A stretch of 64,000 bases of DNA from Bradyrhizobium sp. SZCCT0148 (GTDB taxonomy: Bacteria; Pseudomonadota; Alphaproteobacteria; Rhizobiales; Xanthobacteraceae): positions 62,001 to 126,000 of the forward strand of contig NZ_JAFCKT010000002.1 in assembly GCF_018129985.1 (NCBI RefSeq), written 5' to 3'. The notes beneath the pieces were generated by a model. The model was not told the DNA's origin, made no database searches, and saw only the letters and a list, made by a program, of their open reading frames with translations. Made by a program: the position numbers and the translations under genes. This document shows positions 49,141-58,290 of this stretch, piece by piece. The number at the start of each line of letters is the position of its first letter. The first letter of the stretch is position 1.

Positions 49141-49188
49141 GAATTTAAATTCGCAATTTGGCTGGCGGACCGACGCTCTGGTATACCA
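49141..49188. promoter_or_regulatory. two palindromes in the sdh upstream region
   Basis: GAATTTAAATTC (49141-49152) is a perfect 12-base palindrome, and TGGTATACCA (49179-49188) is a perfect 10-base palindrome of the kind bound by GntR/FadR-type regulators. They lie 160-207 bp before sdhC in an otherwise empty gap. TATAAG at about 49131-49136 could be a -10. GGCCTTG/CAAGGCC (49200-49219) is a small hairpin. Operator function is inferred. Confidence 0.4.
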
Positions 49189-49347
49189 AGCCACTGATTG
49201 GCCTTGCTTCATCAAGGCCCTAGAGCTGAACCACCGTTCGATTTATGTCAATTTGGAGATTGCGCAGGCCAAATCGACTCCGTAAATAGAGCCGACCTTT
49301 CCGATCCCCGCGCGCCCCTGCAGGGCCGCCATAAAACATCAAAGCCC

Positions 49348-49746
49348 ATGACCGCACGGATCGAACGACCACTTTCACCGCACATGCAAGTGTACCGCTG
49401 GACGCTGACGATGGCTCTGTCCATCATCCACCGCGCCACCGGTATTGCTCTCTATTTCGGAACCCTGCTGCTGGTCTGGTGGCTGGTTGCCGCGGCGTCC
49501 GGCCCTGCTGCTTACGCGCATGTCCAAGCTTTCGCCGGCAGCATCATCGGACGGCTGATCGTGTTTGGCTACACCTGGGCCCTGATGCACCATATGCTCA
49601 GCGGCATCCGGCATTTCGTCTGGGACCTCGGCTACGGCTTCAAAGCCAACGAGCGGGAAGCGCTGACCTGGGGCGCCCTGATCGGCGGCATCGCGCTGAC
49701 GGTGCTGATCTGGATCGTCGCCTATGCGAACGGGGGTGGCCGATGA
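49348..49746 (+). CDS. sdhC: succinate dehydrogenase cytochrome b556 subunit
   Basis: A 132-residue membrane anchor with three helices. The haem and quinone region includes SIIHRATGIALYFGT and MHHMLSGIRHFVWDLG, with the conserved His ligand. ATG at 49348 gives MTARIERPLSPHMQVYRW, the family start; upstream in-frame codons back to 49198 read as non-family sequence. First gene of sdhCDAB. Overlaps sdhD by ATGA. Confidence 0.96.
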   Translation: MTARIERPLSPHMQVYRWTLTMALSIIHRATGIALYFGTLLLVWWLVAAASGPAAYAHVQAFAGSIIGRLIVFGYTWALMHHMLSGIRHFVWDLGYGFKANEREALTWGALIGGIALTVLIWIVAYANGGGR

Positions 49747-50147
49747 GCGCATCCGAATCGCCGAAGCGCAGCCTGCGCACCCCGCTCGGCCGCGTCCGCA
49801 ATCTCGGCGCCGCGCATTCCGGCACGTCCGATTTCTGGCGCCAGCGCATCACCGCCGTCGCCATGACGCTGCTGATGATTCCGGCGCTGGTGATCATCGT
49901 TATGCTGCTCGGCCGCAACCAGGTCTACGCTGCGCAGACACTGAGCTCCATTCCCGTCGCGGTGATCCTGCTCCTCTTCATCTTCGCCAGCGCCTGGCAC
50001 ATGAAGATCGGCATGCAAGTGGTGATCGAGGACTACGTCCATAACGAGAAGCTGAAGCTCGTCTCGATCATGCTCAACAATTTCTTCTCGGTCGCCGTGG
50101 CGCTCGCCTCGACCTACGCGATCCTGAAACTTTCCTCCGGAGTGTAA
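49743..50147 (+). CDS. sdhD: succinate dehydrogenase hydrophobic membrane anchor
   Basis: A 134-residue three-helix anchor. The basic N-terminus (RTPLGRVRNLGAAHSGTSDFWRQRITA) precedes helices at about 40-60, 72-90 and 110-130. The haem His is in FASAWHMKIGMQVVIEDYVHNE. Starts within the sdhC stop (ATGA), so coupling is likely. sdhA begins three bases after its stop. Confidence 0.95.
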   Translation: MSASESPKRSLRTPLGRVRNLGAAHSGTSDFWRQRITAVAMTLLMIPALVIIVMLLGRNQVYAAQTLSSIPVAVILLLFIFASAWHMKIGMQVVIEDYVHNEKLKLVSIMLNNFFSVAVALASTYAILKLSSGV

Positions 50148-50150
50148 CCC

Positions 50151-51992
50151 ATGGCAACCGGAACATCGTCCGCCACGAAGGCCAACGGCGCTCCCGCCAC
50201 CAACGGAAAAGCCTATCCGATCGAAGACCACACCTACGACGTGGTCGTGGTCGGTGCCGGCGGCGCGGGATTGCGCGCCGTGGTCGGCTGCAGCGAAGCG
50301 GGCCTGAAGACGGCCTGCATCACCAAGGTGTTTCCGACCCGCTCGCACACGGTCGCGGCGCAGGGCGGCATCTCCGCCTCGCTCGGCAACATGCACAAGG
50401 ACGACTGGCGCTGGCACATGTACGACACCGTGAAGGGGTCGGACTGGCTCGGCGACCAGGACGCGATCGAATACATGGTGCGCAACGCGCCCGACGCGGT
50501 CTACGAGCTGGAGCACTGGGGCGTTCCGTTCTCGCGCACCGAGGACGGCAAGATCTACCAGCGCCCGTTCGGCGGCATGACGATGGACTTCGGCAAGGGC
50601 CAGGCACAGCGCACCTGCGCCGCCGCTGACCGCACCGGCCACGCCATGCTGCACACGATGTACGGCCAGTCGCTGCGCCACGCCGCCGAGTTCTTCATCG
50701 AGTTCTTCGCCATCGATCTGATCATGGACGACCAGGGCACCTGCCGCGGCGTCATCGCGCTCAAGCTCGACGACGGCACGCTGCACCGTTTCCGCGCCCA
50801 GACCGTGATCCTCGCGACCGGCGGCTACGGCCGCGCCTATGCGTCCTGCACCTCGGCCCATACATGCACGGGCGACGGCGGCGGCATGGTGCTGCGCGCC
50901 GGCCTGCCGATGCAGGACATGGAGTTCGTGCAGTTCCACCCGACCGGCATCTACGGCTCGGGCTGTCTCGTCACCGAGGGTGCGCGCGGCGAAGGCGGCT
51001 ATCTCGTCAACTCCGAAGGCGAGCGCTTCATGGAGCGCTACGCGCCGTCGGCCAAGGACCTCGCTTCGCGCGACGTCGTCTCGCGCGCGATGACGATCGA
51101 GATCCGCGAGGGACGCGGCGTCGGCAAGAGGAAGGACCACATCTTCCTTCATCTCGACCATCTCGATCCCGCGGTGCTGGCCGAGCGGCTGCCGGGCATC
51201 TCCGAATCCGCAAAGATCTTCGCCAATGTCGACGTGACGCGCGAGCCGATCCCGATCGTGCCGACCGTGCACTACAACATGGGCGGCATCCCCACCAACT
51301 ATCACGGCGAAGTGCTGACCAAGAAGGACGGCGACGACAACGCCATCATCCCCGGCCTGATGGCGATCGGCGAAGCCGCCTGCGTCTCGGTGCACGGCGC
51401 CAACCGCCTCGGCTCCAACTCGCTGATCGATCTCGTCGTGTTCGGCCGCGCCGCGGCGCTCCGTCTCGCCGAGAAACTGACGCCGAACGCCAAGCAGCCC
51501 GAGCTGCCGGCGAACTCGTCGGATCTCGCGCTAAGTCGCCTCGACCATTACCGCTACGCCTCCGGCGGCACGCCGACCGCGAAGCTGCGCGAAGGCATGC
51601 AGAACGTGATGCAGACCAATTGCGCGGTGTTCCGCACCGGCGAAGTCCTTAGTGAAGGCCAGAACCTGATCGAGAAGGTTCACAGCGGCATCACCGACAT
51701 CGCCGTGTCCGATCGCTCGCTGGTGTGGAATTCGGACCTCGTCGAGACGCTCGAATTCGACAATCTGATCTCGCAGGCGGTGGTGACGATGAACTCGGCC
51801 GCAAACCGCACCGAGAGCCGCGGCGCGCATGCGCGCGAGGACTTCTCCGAGCGGGACGACAAGAACTGGATGAAGCACACGCTGGCTTGGCTGGAGGACT
51901 CCGGCAAGGTCAGGATCGAGTATCGCCCGGTTCACGACTACACCATGACGAACGACGTGCAGTACATCCCGCCCAAGGCGCGCGTTTACTGA
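50151..51992 (+). CDS. sdhA: succinate dehydrogenase flavoprotein subunit
   Basis: A 613-residue FAD subunit that oxidises succinate to fumarate. The FAD-binding start is [18 protein letters not shown], with the covalent FAD His in [13 protein letters not shown]. The substrate loop has [22 protein letters not shown]. The C-terminal [11 protein letters not shown] and HTLAW are typical. A 100-bp repeat-containing gap separates it from sdhB. Confidence 0.98.
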   Translation: MATGTSSATKANGAPATNGKAYPIEDHTYDVVVVGAGGAGLRAVVGCSEAGLKTACITKVFPTRSHTVAAQGGISASLGNMHKDDWRWHMYDTVKGSDWLGDQDAIEYMVRNAPDAVYELEHWGVPFSRTEDGKIYQRPFGGMTMDFGKGQAQRTCAAADRTGHAMLHTMYGQSLRHAAEFFIEFFAIDLIMDDQGTCRGVIALKLDDGTLHRFRAQTVILATGGYGRAYASCTSAHTCTGDGGGMVLRAGLPMQDMEFVQFHPTGIYGSGCLVTEGARGEGGYLVNSEGERFMERYAPSAKDLASRDVVSRAMTIEIREGRGVGKRKDHIFLHLDHLDPAVLAERLPGISESAKIFANVDVTREPIPIVPTVHYNMGGIPTNYHGEVLTKKDGDDNAIIPGLMAIGEAACVSVHGANRLGSNSLIDLVVFGRAAALRLAEKLTPNAKQPELPANSSDLALSRLDHYRYASGGTPTAKLREGMQNVMQTNCAVFRTGEVLSEGQNLIEKVHSGITDIAVSDRSLVWNSDLVETLEFDNLISQAVVTMNSAANRTESRGAHAREDFSERDDKNWMKHTLAWLEDSGKVRIEYRPVHDYTMTNDVQYIPPKARVY

Positions 51993-51998
51993 TGACTG

Positions 51999-52071
51999 CT
52001 CGTCATTGCCGGGCTTGACCCGGCAATCCACTCCTAAAGATGGATGCACGGGTCAAGCCTGCGCATGACGA
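51999..52071. repeat. class C palindromic repeat within the sdh operon, copy 2
   Basis: CTCGTCATTGCCGGGCTTGACCCGGCAATCCACTC...GATGGATGCACGGGTCAAGCCTGCGCATGACGA, a long palindrome between sdhA and sdhB. The transcript could fold here and affect subunit stoichiometry. Confidence 0.85.
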
Positions 52072-52092
52072 AAGAAACCAGAGGCAGGACTA

Positions 52093-52875
52093 ATGGTTGA
52101 ATTCGCACTTCCGAAGAACTCCAAGATCACTGGCGGCAAGACCTGGCCGAAGCCCGCGGGCGCGACCGAGACCCGCGAGTTTCGCGTCTATCGCTGGAAC
52201 CCGGACGACGGCAAGAATCCGAGCGTCGACACCTATTACGTCGACACCAATGATTGCGGTCCGATGGTGCTGGACGGCCTGATCTGGATCAAGAACCACA
52301 TCGATCCGTCGCTGACCTTCCGCCGCTCCTGCCGCGAAGGCGTTTGCGGCTCCTGCGCCATGAACATCGACGGCCAGAACACGCTGGCCTGCACCCGCTC
52401 GATGCACGACGTGAAGGACGGCGCGGTGAAGATCAATCCGCTGCCGCACCAGCCGGTGGTCAAGGACCTCGTGCCCGACCTCACCAATTTCTACGCGCAA
52501 TATGCCTCGGTCGAGCCGTGGCTGAAGACCACATCGCCGACGCCGCAGAAGGAATGGAAGCAGAGCCACGAGGACCGCGAGAAGCTCGACGGCCTCTACG
52601 AGTGCATCCTGTGCGCCTGCTGCTCGACCTCGTGCCCGAGCTATTGGTGGAACAGCGAGCGCTATCTCGGTCCCGCCGCGCTGCTTCAGGCCAACCGCTG
52701 GGTGTCCGATTCGCGCGACGAGGCGACCGGCGAGCGGCTCGACAATCTCGAGGATCCGTTCCGCCTCTACCGCTGCCACACCATCATGAACTGCGCCAAG
52801 GCGTGCCCGAAGGGATTGAACCCGGCCGAGGCCATCGCCGAGCTCAAGCTCAAGATGGTCGAGCGCCAGATCTGA
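52093..52875 (+). CDS. sdhB: succinate dehydrogenase iron-sulfur subunit
   Basis: A 260-residue subunit carrying three Fe-S clusters. The [2Fe-2S] motif is [15 protein letters not shown] plus the later Cys in LACTRS. [4Fe-4S] and [3Fe-4S] ligands are in [16 protein letters not shown] and [17 protein letters not shown]. Completes sdhCDAB. Preceded by AGGCAGGAC. A weak hairpin without U-run follows at about 52886-52913. Confidence 0.98.
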   Translation: MVEFALPKNSKITGGKTWPKPAGATETREFRVYRWNPDDGKNPSVDTYYVDTNDCGPMVLDGLIWIKNHIDPSLTFRRSCREGVCGSCAMNIDGQNTLACTRSMHDVKDGAVKINPLPHQPVVKDLVPDLTNFYAQYASVEPWLKTTSPTPQKEWKQSHEDREKLDGLYECILCACCSTSCPSYWWNSERYLGPAALLQANRWVSDSRDEATGERLDNLEDPFRLYRCHTIMNCAKACPKGLNPAEAIAELKLKMVERQI

Positions 52876-52896
52876 CGAGCGCTGCGTGACACCCAC

Positions 52897-53490
52897 TTAA
52901 CCCTGGGTGACACCTTCCTTGCGTGTCGCGACCCCCCGCCGATGCTCGGCGTCGCGCTTGCTATCGGACCGGGCCGGCGCGGCAGCCACGCTTCCCCTTG
53001 AAGTCCCGTGCTCGACTGCCCGACGCAATTGGCGGTCGGTGACGCGCAGCTTGATCTCGTCCGAAGCGAGCGCGGCGAGACTGGCGAGGATCTGCTTCTG
53101 GGTGTCGTCGAGCGCCCGGGGCCTCGTGTCGATCACGCAGAGCGAACCGAGCGTGAAGCCGTCCGGATCGACCACCGGACAGCCGGCGTAGAACCGAAAT
53201 CCCAGATCTCCCGACACGGCCGGATTCTCCACGAAGCGCTGGTCGGTGGCGAGATTCTCCGCGACCATGATATCCTTCTGGAGAATAGTGTAGTTGCAGA
53301 ACGCCCAGCCGCGCGGCGTATCGGGCATGTCGAGCCCGTAGCGCGACTTGAACCATTGCCTTGTCGGAGTGAGCAGCGTCAGCAGTGCGACGGGAGCATC
53401 GAGGCTGCGTGCTGCCAACCACGTCAGACGATCGAAGGCATCCTCCGGCGGCGTGTCGACGAGGCCCGAGCGTTCGAGCGCAAGACCATG
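52897..53490 (-). CDS. GAF domain protein, 5'-truncated
   Basis: About 197 codons of a GAF-domain protein. The frame reads LALERSGLVDTPPEDAFDRL at its upstream end, which in related proteins lies only a few residues from the initiator Met. It continues with the core FKSRYGLDMPDTPRGWAFCNYTIL, FYAGCPVVDPDGFTLGSLCVID and a helical Gln/Arg tail. No start codon exists in frame before the homology breaks off near 53487; the first in-frame start is the TTG at 53418, inside the domain. GAF domains bind cyclic nucleotides or other small ligands. Probably inactive or poorly expressed. Confidence 0.7.
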   Translation of the reverse strand, partial: HGLALERSGLVDTPPEDAFDRLTWLAARSLDAPVALLTLLTPTRQWFKSRYGLDMPDTPRGWAFCNYTILQKDIMVAENLATDQRFVENPAVSGDLGFRFYAGCPVVDPDGFTLGSLCVIDTRPRALDDTQKQILASLAALASDEIKLRVTDRQLRRAVEHGTSRGSVAAAPARSDSKRDAEHRRGVATRKEGVTQG

Positions 53491-53495
53491 TCTCG

Positions 53496-54131
53496 TTCGG
53501 ATGCATCTGGGAGTACCGCGAGCCGATCGCGCCGCGCAACACCGGTAATGCAGCCACGCTGTACTGGAAATCCGATTCCGCGCTCACATCACCGGACCTG
53601 CTGTTCTGCCAGGTCGAATTTCCGGTGCCGAGCCCCGAGACGGCAAGCCGGGCCCCCGCTCACGGCTGGACGATGTTCGCCGGCCTCGCTTTGCCGAAGA
53701 GCCGGGGCCGGGTCAGACTCCGAAACGCCGAGCCGCTTGCAGTTCCGCGCATCGAAGCCCACATGTTGTCGCATCCTGACGATGTGAAGACTGCGATCGC
53801 TTGCGTCGACCTCTGTCGTGCGCTCGGCAATACCCGCGCCTTCGCGCCATTGGTGACGTGCGAGTCGATGCCCGGTGACCTCGACGCCACCGGGATGGAA
53901 CGCTTCGTGCGCGACTCCGCGGTGACATATTGGCACCAGACGTGCTCGGCGAAGATGGGGCGCGATACGATGTCCGTGGTCGACAGCAAGCTGAAGGTCT
54001 ATGGGGTCGACGGGCTTCGCATCGCCGACGGCTCCGTGATGCCGCGGATCACAACCGGCAACACGATGGCGCCCTGCGTCATCATCGGAGAGAAGGCGGC
54101 GCGCGCCATGCGGGACCAGCACGGCATCTGA
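53496..54131 (+). pseudogene. GMC family oxidoreductase, C-terminal fragment
   Basis: About 211 codons equal to the C-terminal 40% of a GMC (glucose-methanol-choline) FAD oxidoreductase, normally about 530 residues. Visible parts are CIWEYREPIAPRNTGNAATLYW, PRIEAHMLSHPDDV and the catalytic-His end YWHQTCSAKMG...VDGLRIADGSVMPRITTGNTMAPCVIIGEKAA (in parts). The FAD-binding N-terminus is missing; upstream sequence belongs to the oppositely oriented GAF gene. No start or SD is seen. It is a remnant of a deletion or inversion. Confidence 0.85.
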
Positions 54132-54160
54132 ACGCCGCCTTGGACCTCGGGGAACCCGGT

Positions 54161-54185
54161 GGAACCCGCCGGGTTCCATCGCGTT
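54161..54185 (+). promoter_or_regulatory. possible sigma-EcfG promoter-like match before the ABC exporter
   Basis: GGAAC (54161-54165), 16 bases, CGTT (54182-54185) matches the EcfG consensus. It ends only 8 bases before the ATG at 54194, which would make the message leaderless, and it overlaps the palindrome GGAACCC-GCC-GGGTTCC, so it may be coincidental. Confidence 0.25.
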
Positions 54186-54193
54186 GTCCGAGC

Positions 54194-56140
54194 ATGGACA
54201 AGCTGGCCGGTAAGCGTGAGCAGGGCAAGAAGCCGCCCATCGTCAAGATCAAGGGCGAGAGCGGCGACGAAGTCAGTCCTCCTCCGCCCGAATTGGTCGA
54301 GCCTGACCCCAAGCTATCCCCCGAAGAAGCCGAACAGGCCCGCAAGGATTATCTGCTGACGCGGTTCTGGATCAGCGCGCGCGGCTTCTGGGGAAGCAAC
54401 GGTGATCGCCTGGCCTGGCCATTCTCGCTCGGCCTCGGCGTGCTGATCATCCTGACCGTCGCCTTCCAGTACGGCATCAATGTCTGGAATCGCGCGATCT
54501 TCGATGCAATCGAGAAGCGCGATGCCAGCACCGTTTTCCATCTCACCGCCGTTTTCTTTCCGCTCGCGATCGGCAGCATCGTGCTGGGCGTGGCGCAGGT
54601 GTTCGCACGGATGGGCATCCAGCGGCGCTGGCGTGCCTGGTTGACCAACAGCGTGCTCACGCGCTGGCTCAAGAACGGTCGCTACTACCAGCTCAACCTT
54701 GTCGGCGGCGACCACAAGAATCCGGAATACCGGATCGCCGAGGATCTGCGCATCGCGACAGATTCGCCGGTCGATTTCCTCGCCGGCGTGACATCCGCGA
54801 TGCTGTCGGCGGCGACCTTCATCGTCGTGCTCTGGACGATCGGCGGTGCGCTCACCATCACGCTCGGCGGCTCGACGCTCACCATTCCCGGCTTTCTCGT
54901 GATCGCCGCGATGCTTTATGCTGCAATCGCGTCCGGGTCGATCCTGGTCATCGGCCGTCAGTTCGTCCAGGTCTCCGAAGACAAGAACCAGGCCGAGGCC
55001 GATTTCCGTTACACGCTGACCCGCGTGCGCGAAAACGGCGAGAGCATCGCGTTGCTCGGCGGCGAGGAGGAAGAGCGCGACGGCATCGACCGCAATTTTA
55101 CCAACGTGTTGCGGCAATGGGCGCGGCTTGCCGGCCAGCACATGCGTACCACGCTGGTGTCGCAGGGATCGAGCCTGGTTGCGCCGGTCGTGCCGCTGTT
55201 GCTCTGCGCGCCGAAATTCCTCGATGGTTCGATGACCCTGGGGCAGGTGATGCAGGCCGCCTCCGCCTTCACTATCGTGCAGAGTGCGTTCGGCTGGCTG
55301 GTCGATAATTATCCGCGGCTTGCCGACTGGAACGCCTGCGCGCGTCGGATCGCCTCGCTGATGATGTCGCTGGACGGCCTCGAGCGCGCCGAGCAGGGCG
55401 ACGGCCTCGGCCGCATCAAGCGCGGCGAGACCAGCAATGACGCCATGCTGGAGATGAAGGATCTTTCGGTGACGTTGGATGACGGCACCGCCGTGGTCGG
55501 CGAGACCGAAGTGGTGATCGAGCCCGGCGAACGTCTGCTGGTTGCCGGTGAATCCGGCACCGGCAAGAGCACGCTGGTGCGCGCCATCGCCGGCCTTTGG
55601 CCCTGGGGCGGCGGCAGCGTCAATTTCCATCCCGACCGCCGCCTGTTCATGCTGCCGCAGCGGCCTTACGTGCCGTCCGGATCCTTGCGCCGCGCCGTCG
55701 CCTATCCCGGAGCCGAAGACGACTGGACCGTCGAGGAAATCGGCGAGGCCCTGCACAAGGTCGGACTCGATCATCTCAAGGAGAAGATCGAGGAAGAGGG
55801 GCCGTGGGACCAGACGCTGTCAGGCGGCGAGAAACAGCGCCTCGCCTTCGCGCGGCTGCTGCTGCACAACCCCGACATCGTCGTGCTCGACGAGGCGACC
55901 TCGGCACTCGACGAGAAGAGCCAGGACAAGATGATGAAGATGGTCACCGACGAACTGCCGAAGGCGACCATCGTCAGCGTCGCGCATCGCGTCGAGCTCG
56001 AGGCCTTTCACAGCCGCAAGATCGTGCTGGAGCGCCGCAAGGGCGGCGCCAAGCTCGTCAGCGACATCGAGCTGATCCCGCGCAAGGGCAAGCGCAGGCT
56101 GCTGGGGCGATTTCTGCGGCAGCGGAAGGCACCGAAGTAG
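54194..56140 (+). CDS. ABC transporter, permease-ATPase fusion (SbmA/BacA-like, YddA type)
   Basis: A 648-residue half-transporter. A charged N-terminal tail (residues 1-65, Pro/Glu/Lys-rich) is followed by an SbmA/BacA-type membrane domain (about 65-400: helices at roughly 85-105, 125-150, 205-230, 240-260) with RRWRAWLTNSVLTRWLKNGRYYQL. The ATPase domain follows: Walker A GESGTGKSTLVRAI, signature LSGGEKQRLAFAR, Walker B DIVVLDEATSALD. This class transports vitamin B12, peptides or very-long-chain fatty acids in other bacteria. Starts at the ATG 54194; weak ribosome-binding site. Confidence 0.92.
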   Translation: MDKLAGKREQGKKPPIVKIKGESGDEVSPPPPELVEPDPKLSPEEAEQARKDYLLTRFWISARGFWGSNGDRLAWPFSLGLGVLIILTVAFQYGINVWNRAIFDAIEKRDASTVFHLTAVFFPLAIGSIVLGVAQVFARMGIQRRWRAWLTNSVLTRWLKNGRYYQLNLVGGDHKNPEYRIAEDLRIATDSPVDFLAGVTSAMLSAATFIVVLWTIGGALTITLGGSTLTIPGFLVIAAMLYAAIASGSILVIGRQFVQVSEDKNQAEADFRYTLTRVRENGESIALLGGEEEERDGIDRNFTNVLRQWARLAGQHMRTTLVSQGSSLVAPVVPLLLCAPKFLDGSMTLGQVMQAASAFTIVQSAFGWLVDNYPRLADWNACARRIASLMMSLDGLERAEQGDGLGRIKRGETSNDAMLEMKDLSVTLDDGTAVVGETEVVIEPGERLLVAGESGTGKSTLVRAIAGLWPWGGGSVNFHPDRRLFMLPQRPYVPSGSLRRAVAYPGAEDDWTVEEIGEALHKVGLDHLKEKIEEEGPWDQTLSGGEKQRLAFARLLLHNPDIVVLDEATSALDEKSQDKMMKMVTDELPKATIVSVAHRVELEAFHSRKIVLERRKGGAKLVSDIELIPRKGKRRLLGRFLRQRKAPK

Positions 56141-56230
56141 GCGGCGTGACATCCGTAGCCCGGATTCCGCTGCGCTCCATCCGGGCCACATTCCTCTCCC
56201 ATAGCGTTGGAGTCCTCGGCAAAACCGGCT

Positions 56231-57088
56231 ATGCATGCGCCGCTTGCAACGAGGACCGCCTGCTTGACGACCGACAATGCCCCTTCGTCCGCGCCGTTCG
56301 GCGCGTTTGCGCCCAATGCGGCGCAGGCTGCGATCATTCGCCTCGTACAGCAGTCGGGGCTGAAGCGCGGCGCGTTCCGGCCCTGGATGTCGCGGCTGGT
56401 CAACCTGCTGGGCGGCGGCCCGCTCGACGTAGAATATCAGGGCGCGTCATTCCGCTTCTATCACCAGGGCAGCGCGACCGAGCGCGGCGCGTTGTTTAAT
56501 CCCGACTACAATCTCGACGAGCTCGACTTCTTGCGCCGGCACACCCCGGCGGGCGGCGTATTCGTCGACGTCGGCGCCAATGTCGGCACGTTTGCGCTCG
56601 TGATGGCGCGGCAGGTCGGCAGCATGGGCAAGGTGGTCGCTATCGAGCCGCATCCGCTTACGTTTGGACGGCTTTCGTTCAATCACGCCGCGTCGAAGAC
56701 GGCGCAGGTGCACCTGGTGCAGGCTGCGGCCGGCGACAGCGACGGCGAGCTGATGATCGAGAGCGGCGGCGGCAATCTTGGTGCCACTCACGTCGTCACC
56801 GGCACTGCGAGCGCCGAGGCCATCAAGGTGCCGTCGCTGCGGCTGACACGCATTCTCGACGAGGCCGGCGTCAGCCAAGTCGATTCGCTGAAGATCGATG
56901 TCGAGGGTTTCGAGGACCGCGTGCTGATCGGCTTCTTCCGCGATGCGCCGCCCGCGCTGTGGCCGCGCGCGGTCGTCATCGAGCATCTGTCACAAAACGA
57001 ATGGCAGCAGGATTGTATTGCCGACATGGTCGCACGTGGATTCGCGATCGCGCGCAAGACTCGAAGCAATACGTTTCTCTCGCGCTGA
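56231..57088 (+). CDS. FkbM family methyltransferase
   Basis: A 285-residue SAM-dependent methyltransferase. The SAM-binding motif is GGVFVDVGANVGTFALVMARQ near residue 113, followed by GKVVAIEPHPLTFGRLS. SLKIDVEGFEDRVLIGF is the second FkbM motif. Substrate unknown; relatives methylate sugars or polyketides. The start may instead be the TTG at 56264, which has the better GAGGA ribosome-binding site 8 bases upstream. Confidence 0.88.
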   Translation: MHAPLATRTACLTTDNAPSSAPFGAFAPNAAQAAIIRLVQQSGLKRGAFRPWMSRLVNLLGGGPLDVEYQGASFRFYHQGSATERGALFNPDYNLDELDFLRRHTPAGGVFVDVGANVGTFALVMARQVGSMGKVVAIEPHPLTFGRLSFNHAASKTAQVHLVQAAAGDSDGELMIESGGGNLGATHVVTGTASAEAIKVPSLRLTRILDEAGVSQVDSLKIDVEGFEDRVLIGFFRDAPPALWPRAVVIEHLSQNEWQQDCIADMVARGFAIARKTRSNTFLSR

Positions 57089-57108
57089 CAAGGACGAAGG
57101 AGGTTGCG

Positions 57109-57495
57109 ATGATCGACCATGTGGGTTTCTCGGTCTCCGACTATGAGCGCGCCAAGGCGTTCTACGCCGAGGCGCTGGCCCCGCTCGGCTACGGCCTGAT
57201 CATGGAAGTCACGGCGGAGCAGACCGGCCACGCCGCAGCCGCAGGCTTCGGCGCCGACGGCAAACCGGACTTCTGGATCGGCGGCGAAGGCGCCATGAAC
57301 AAGCCGGTGCATGTCGCGATCGCGGCAAAAGACCGCGCCACCGTCGACGCGTTCTACAAGGCGGCGATTGCGGCCGGCGGCCGGGACAACGGCCCGCCCG
57401 GCATCCGGCCGCATTACCATGCGAACTATTACGGCGCCTTCGTGCTCGATCCCGATGGCCACAATATCGAGGCCGTGTGCCACGCGCCGGAATAA
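57109..57495 (+). CDS. VOC (glyoxalase/bleomycin-resistance-like) family protein
   Basis: A 128-residue paired beta-alpha-beta-beta-beta protein of the VOC superfamily. MIDHVGFSVSDYERAKAFY is the first module; the second contains VHVAIAAKDRATVDAFYKAA, ending FVLDPDGHNIEAVCH (His and Glu metal ligands). Family members are glyoxalases, dioxygenases or resistance proteins. The ATG at 57109 follows AAGGAGG. It lies 20 bp after the FkbM gene and may be cotranscribed. Confidence 0.93.
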   Translation: MIDHVGFSVSDYERAKAFYAEALAPLGYGLIMEVTAEQTGHAAAAGFGADGKPDFWIGGEGAMNKPVHVAIAAKDRATVDAFYKAAIAAGGRDNGPPGIRPHYHANYYGAFVLDPDGHNIEAVCHAPE

Positions 57496-57511
57496 GGCCG
57501 GAATTCCGGCA

Positions 57512-57536
57512 GGAACATCGTTCCATGCAGGTCGTT
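57512..57536 (+). promoter_or_regulatory. sigma-EcfG-type stress promoter
   Basis: GGAAC (57512-57516), exactly 16 bases, then CGTT (57533-57536). This is the full EcfG consensus GGAAC-N16/17-CGTT known in Bradyrhizobium and related bacteria. It sits 26 bases before the ATG of the stress-protein-26-like gene. Confidence 0.7.
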
Positions 57537-57562
57537 ATCGTTCCTTGCAGAAGGAGTACGAT

Positions 57563-58048
57563 ATGGCCAACGACAATGCCCAAGACGTGGATCGCGCCTG
57601 GGATCTGATGAAGAAGATCGGCTTCGCGATGCTGGTGACGCGCGACGGCGACAAGCTGCGCGCCCGGCCGATGAGCGCCTTTCTCGATCGCGAGGCCAAC
57701 ACGATTTTCTTCCTGACCGACGCACGGCGCCATAAGGATGAAGAGATCGCACGCGATCCCTCCGTCAACCTGTCGTTCGCCGATGCGAGCAGCCAGAAAT
57801 ATGTTTCGCTGACGGGTACCGCTGTCGTCTCCAACGATCGCGCCAAGATCAAGGAGCTCTTCTCGACCCCGGCGAAGGCATGGTGGGACAGCGCCGAAGA
57901 CCCCAATATCCGCGTGCTCAAGATCACGCCCGATGATGCCGAATTCTGGGATTCGCCGGGCACGGTGATCTCCTATGTGAAGATGGCTGCGGCAGCGGTG
58001 ACGAACACGCGGCCCGACCTCGGCGAGAACCGCAAGGTCTCACTGTGA
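57563..58048 (+). CDS. pyridoxamine 5'-phosphate oxidase family protein (general stress protein 26-like)
   Basis: A 161-residue split-barrel flavin-fold protein. Markers are IGFAMLVTRDGDKLRARPMSAFLDRE, TIFFLTDARRHKDEEI and YVSLTGTAVVSNDRAKIKELF (in parts). Relatives bind FMN or F420; activity unknown. It has a sigma-EcfG-type promoter and AAGGAG just upstream, so it is probably induced under general stress. Its stop overlaps the next start (TGATG), so a small Pro-rich gene is cotranscribed. Confidence 0.93.
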   Translation: MANDNAQDVDRAWDLMKKIGFAMLVTRDGDKLRARPMSAFLDREANTIFFLTDARRHKDEEIARDPSVNLSFADASSQKYVSLTGTAVVSNDRAKIKELFSTPAKAWWDSAEDPNIRVLKITPDDAEFWDSPGTVISYVKMAAAAVTNTRPDLGENRKVSL

Positions 58049-58290
58049 TGCCGATCGACCCACCCGAGATTCCGCCTTCGACTCCGGGCACGCCGACCGA
58101 GCCGCCGCCGGGGATTCCGCCCGGCAGCCCGCAGCCCGAGATCGCGCCGCCGGTGCGCGAGCCCGGCGAATCGCCACAGCCCGACGAATTGCCGGGCCGC
58201 ACGCCGGAAGAGATCCCATCACGCGGGCCGAACGGCCCGCTCACTCCGAATCCTGCGACGGATGCAAATCCGCCGCGGGAGCGCTCGTGA
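58048..58290 (+). CDS. small proline-rich hypothetical protein
   Basis: An 80-residue, extremely Pro/Glu/Gly-rich protein (PPEIPPSTPGTPTEPPPGIPPGSP). No signal peptide, membrane segment or known domain; it is probably intrinsically disordered. The ATG overlaps the upstream stop by one base (TGATG), a sign of coupling, so it likely shares the EcfG-type promoter. Function unknown. Confidence 0.65.
   Translation: MPIDPPEIPPSTPGTPTEPPPGIPPGSPQPEIAPPVREPGESPQPDELPGRTPEEIPSRGPNGPLTPNPATDANPPRERS

Noticed and set aside
52886..52913. Inverted repeat GTGACACCCA...TGGGTGACAC as sdhB terminator
   Set aside because: The arms mismatch within the stem, no U-run follows, and it overlaps the GAF stop codon. 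Too weak to annotate as a terminator.
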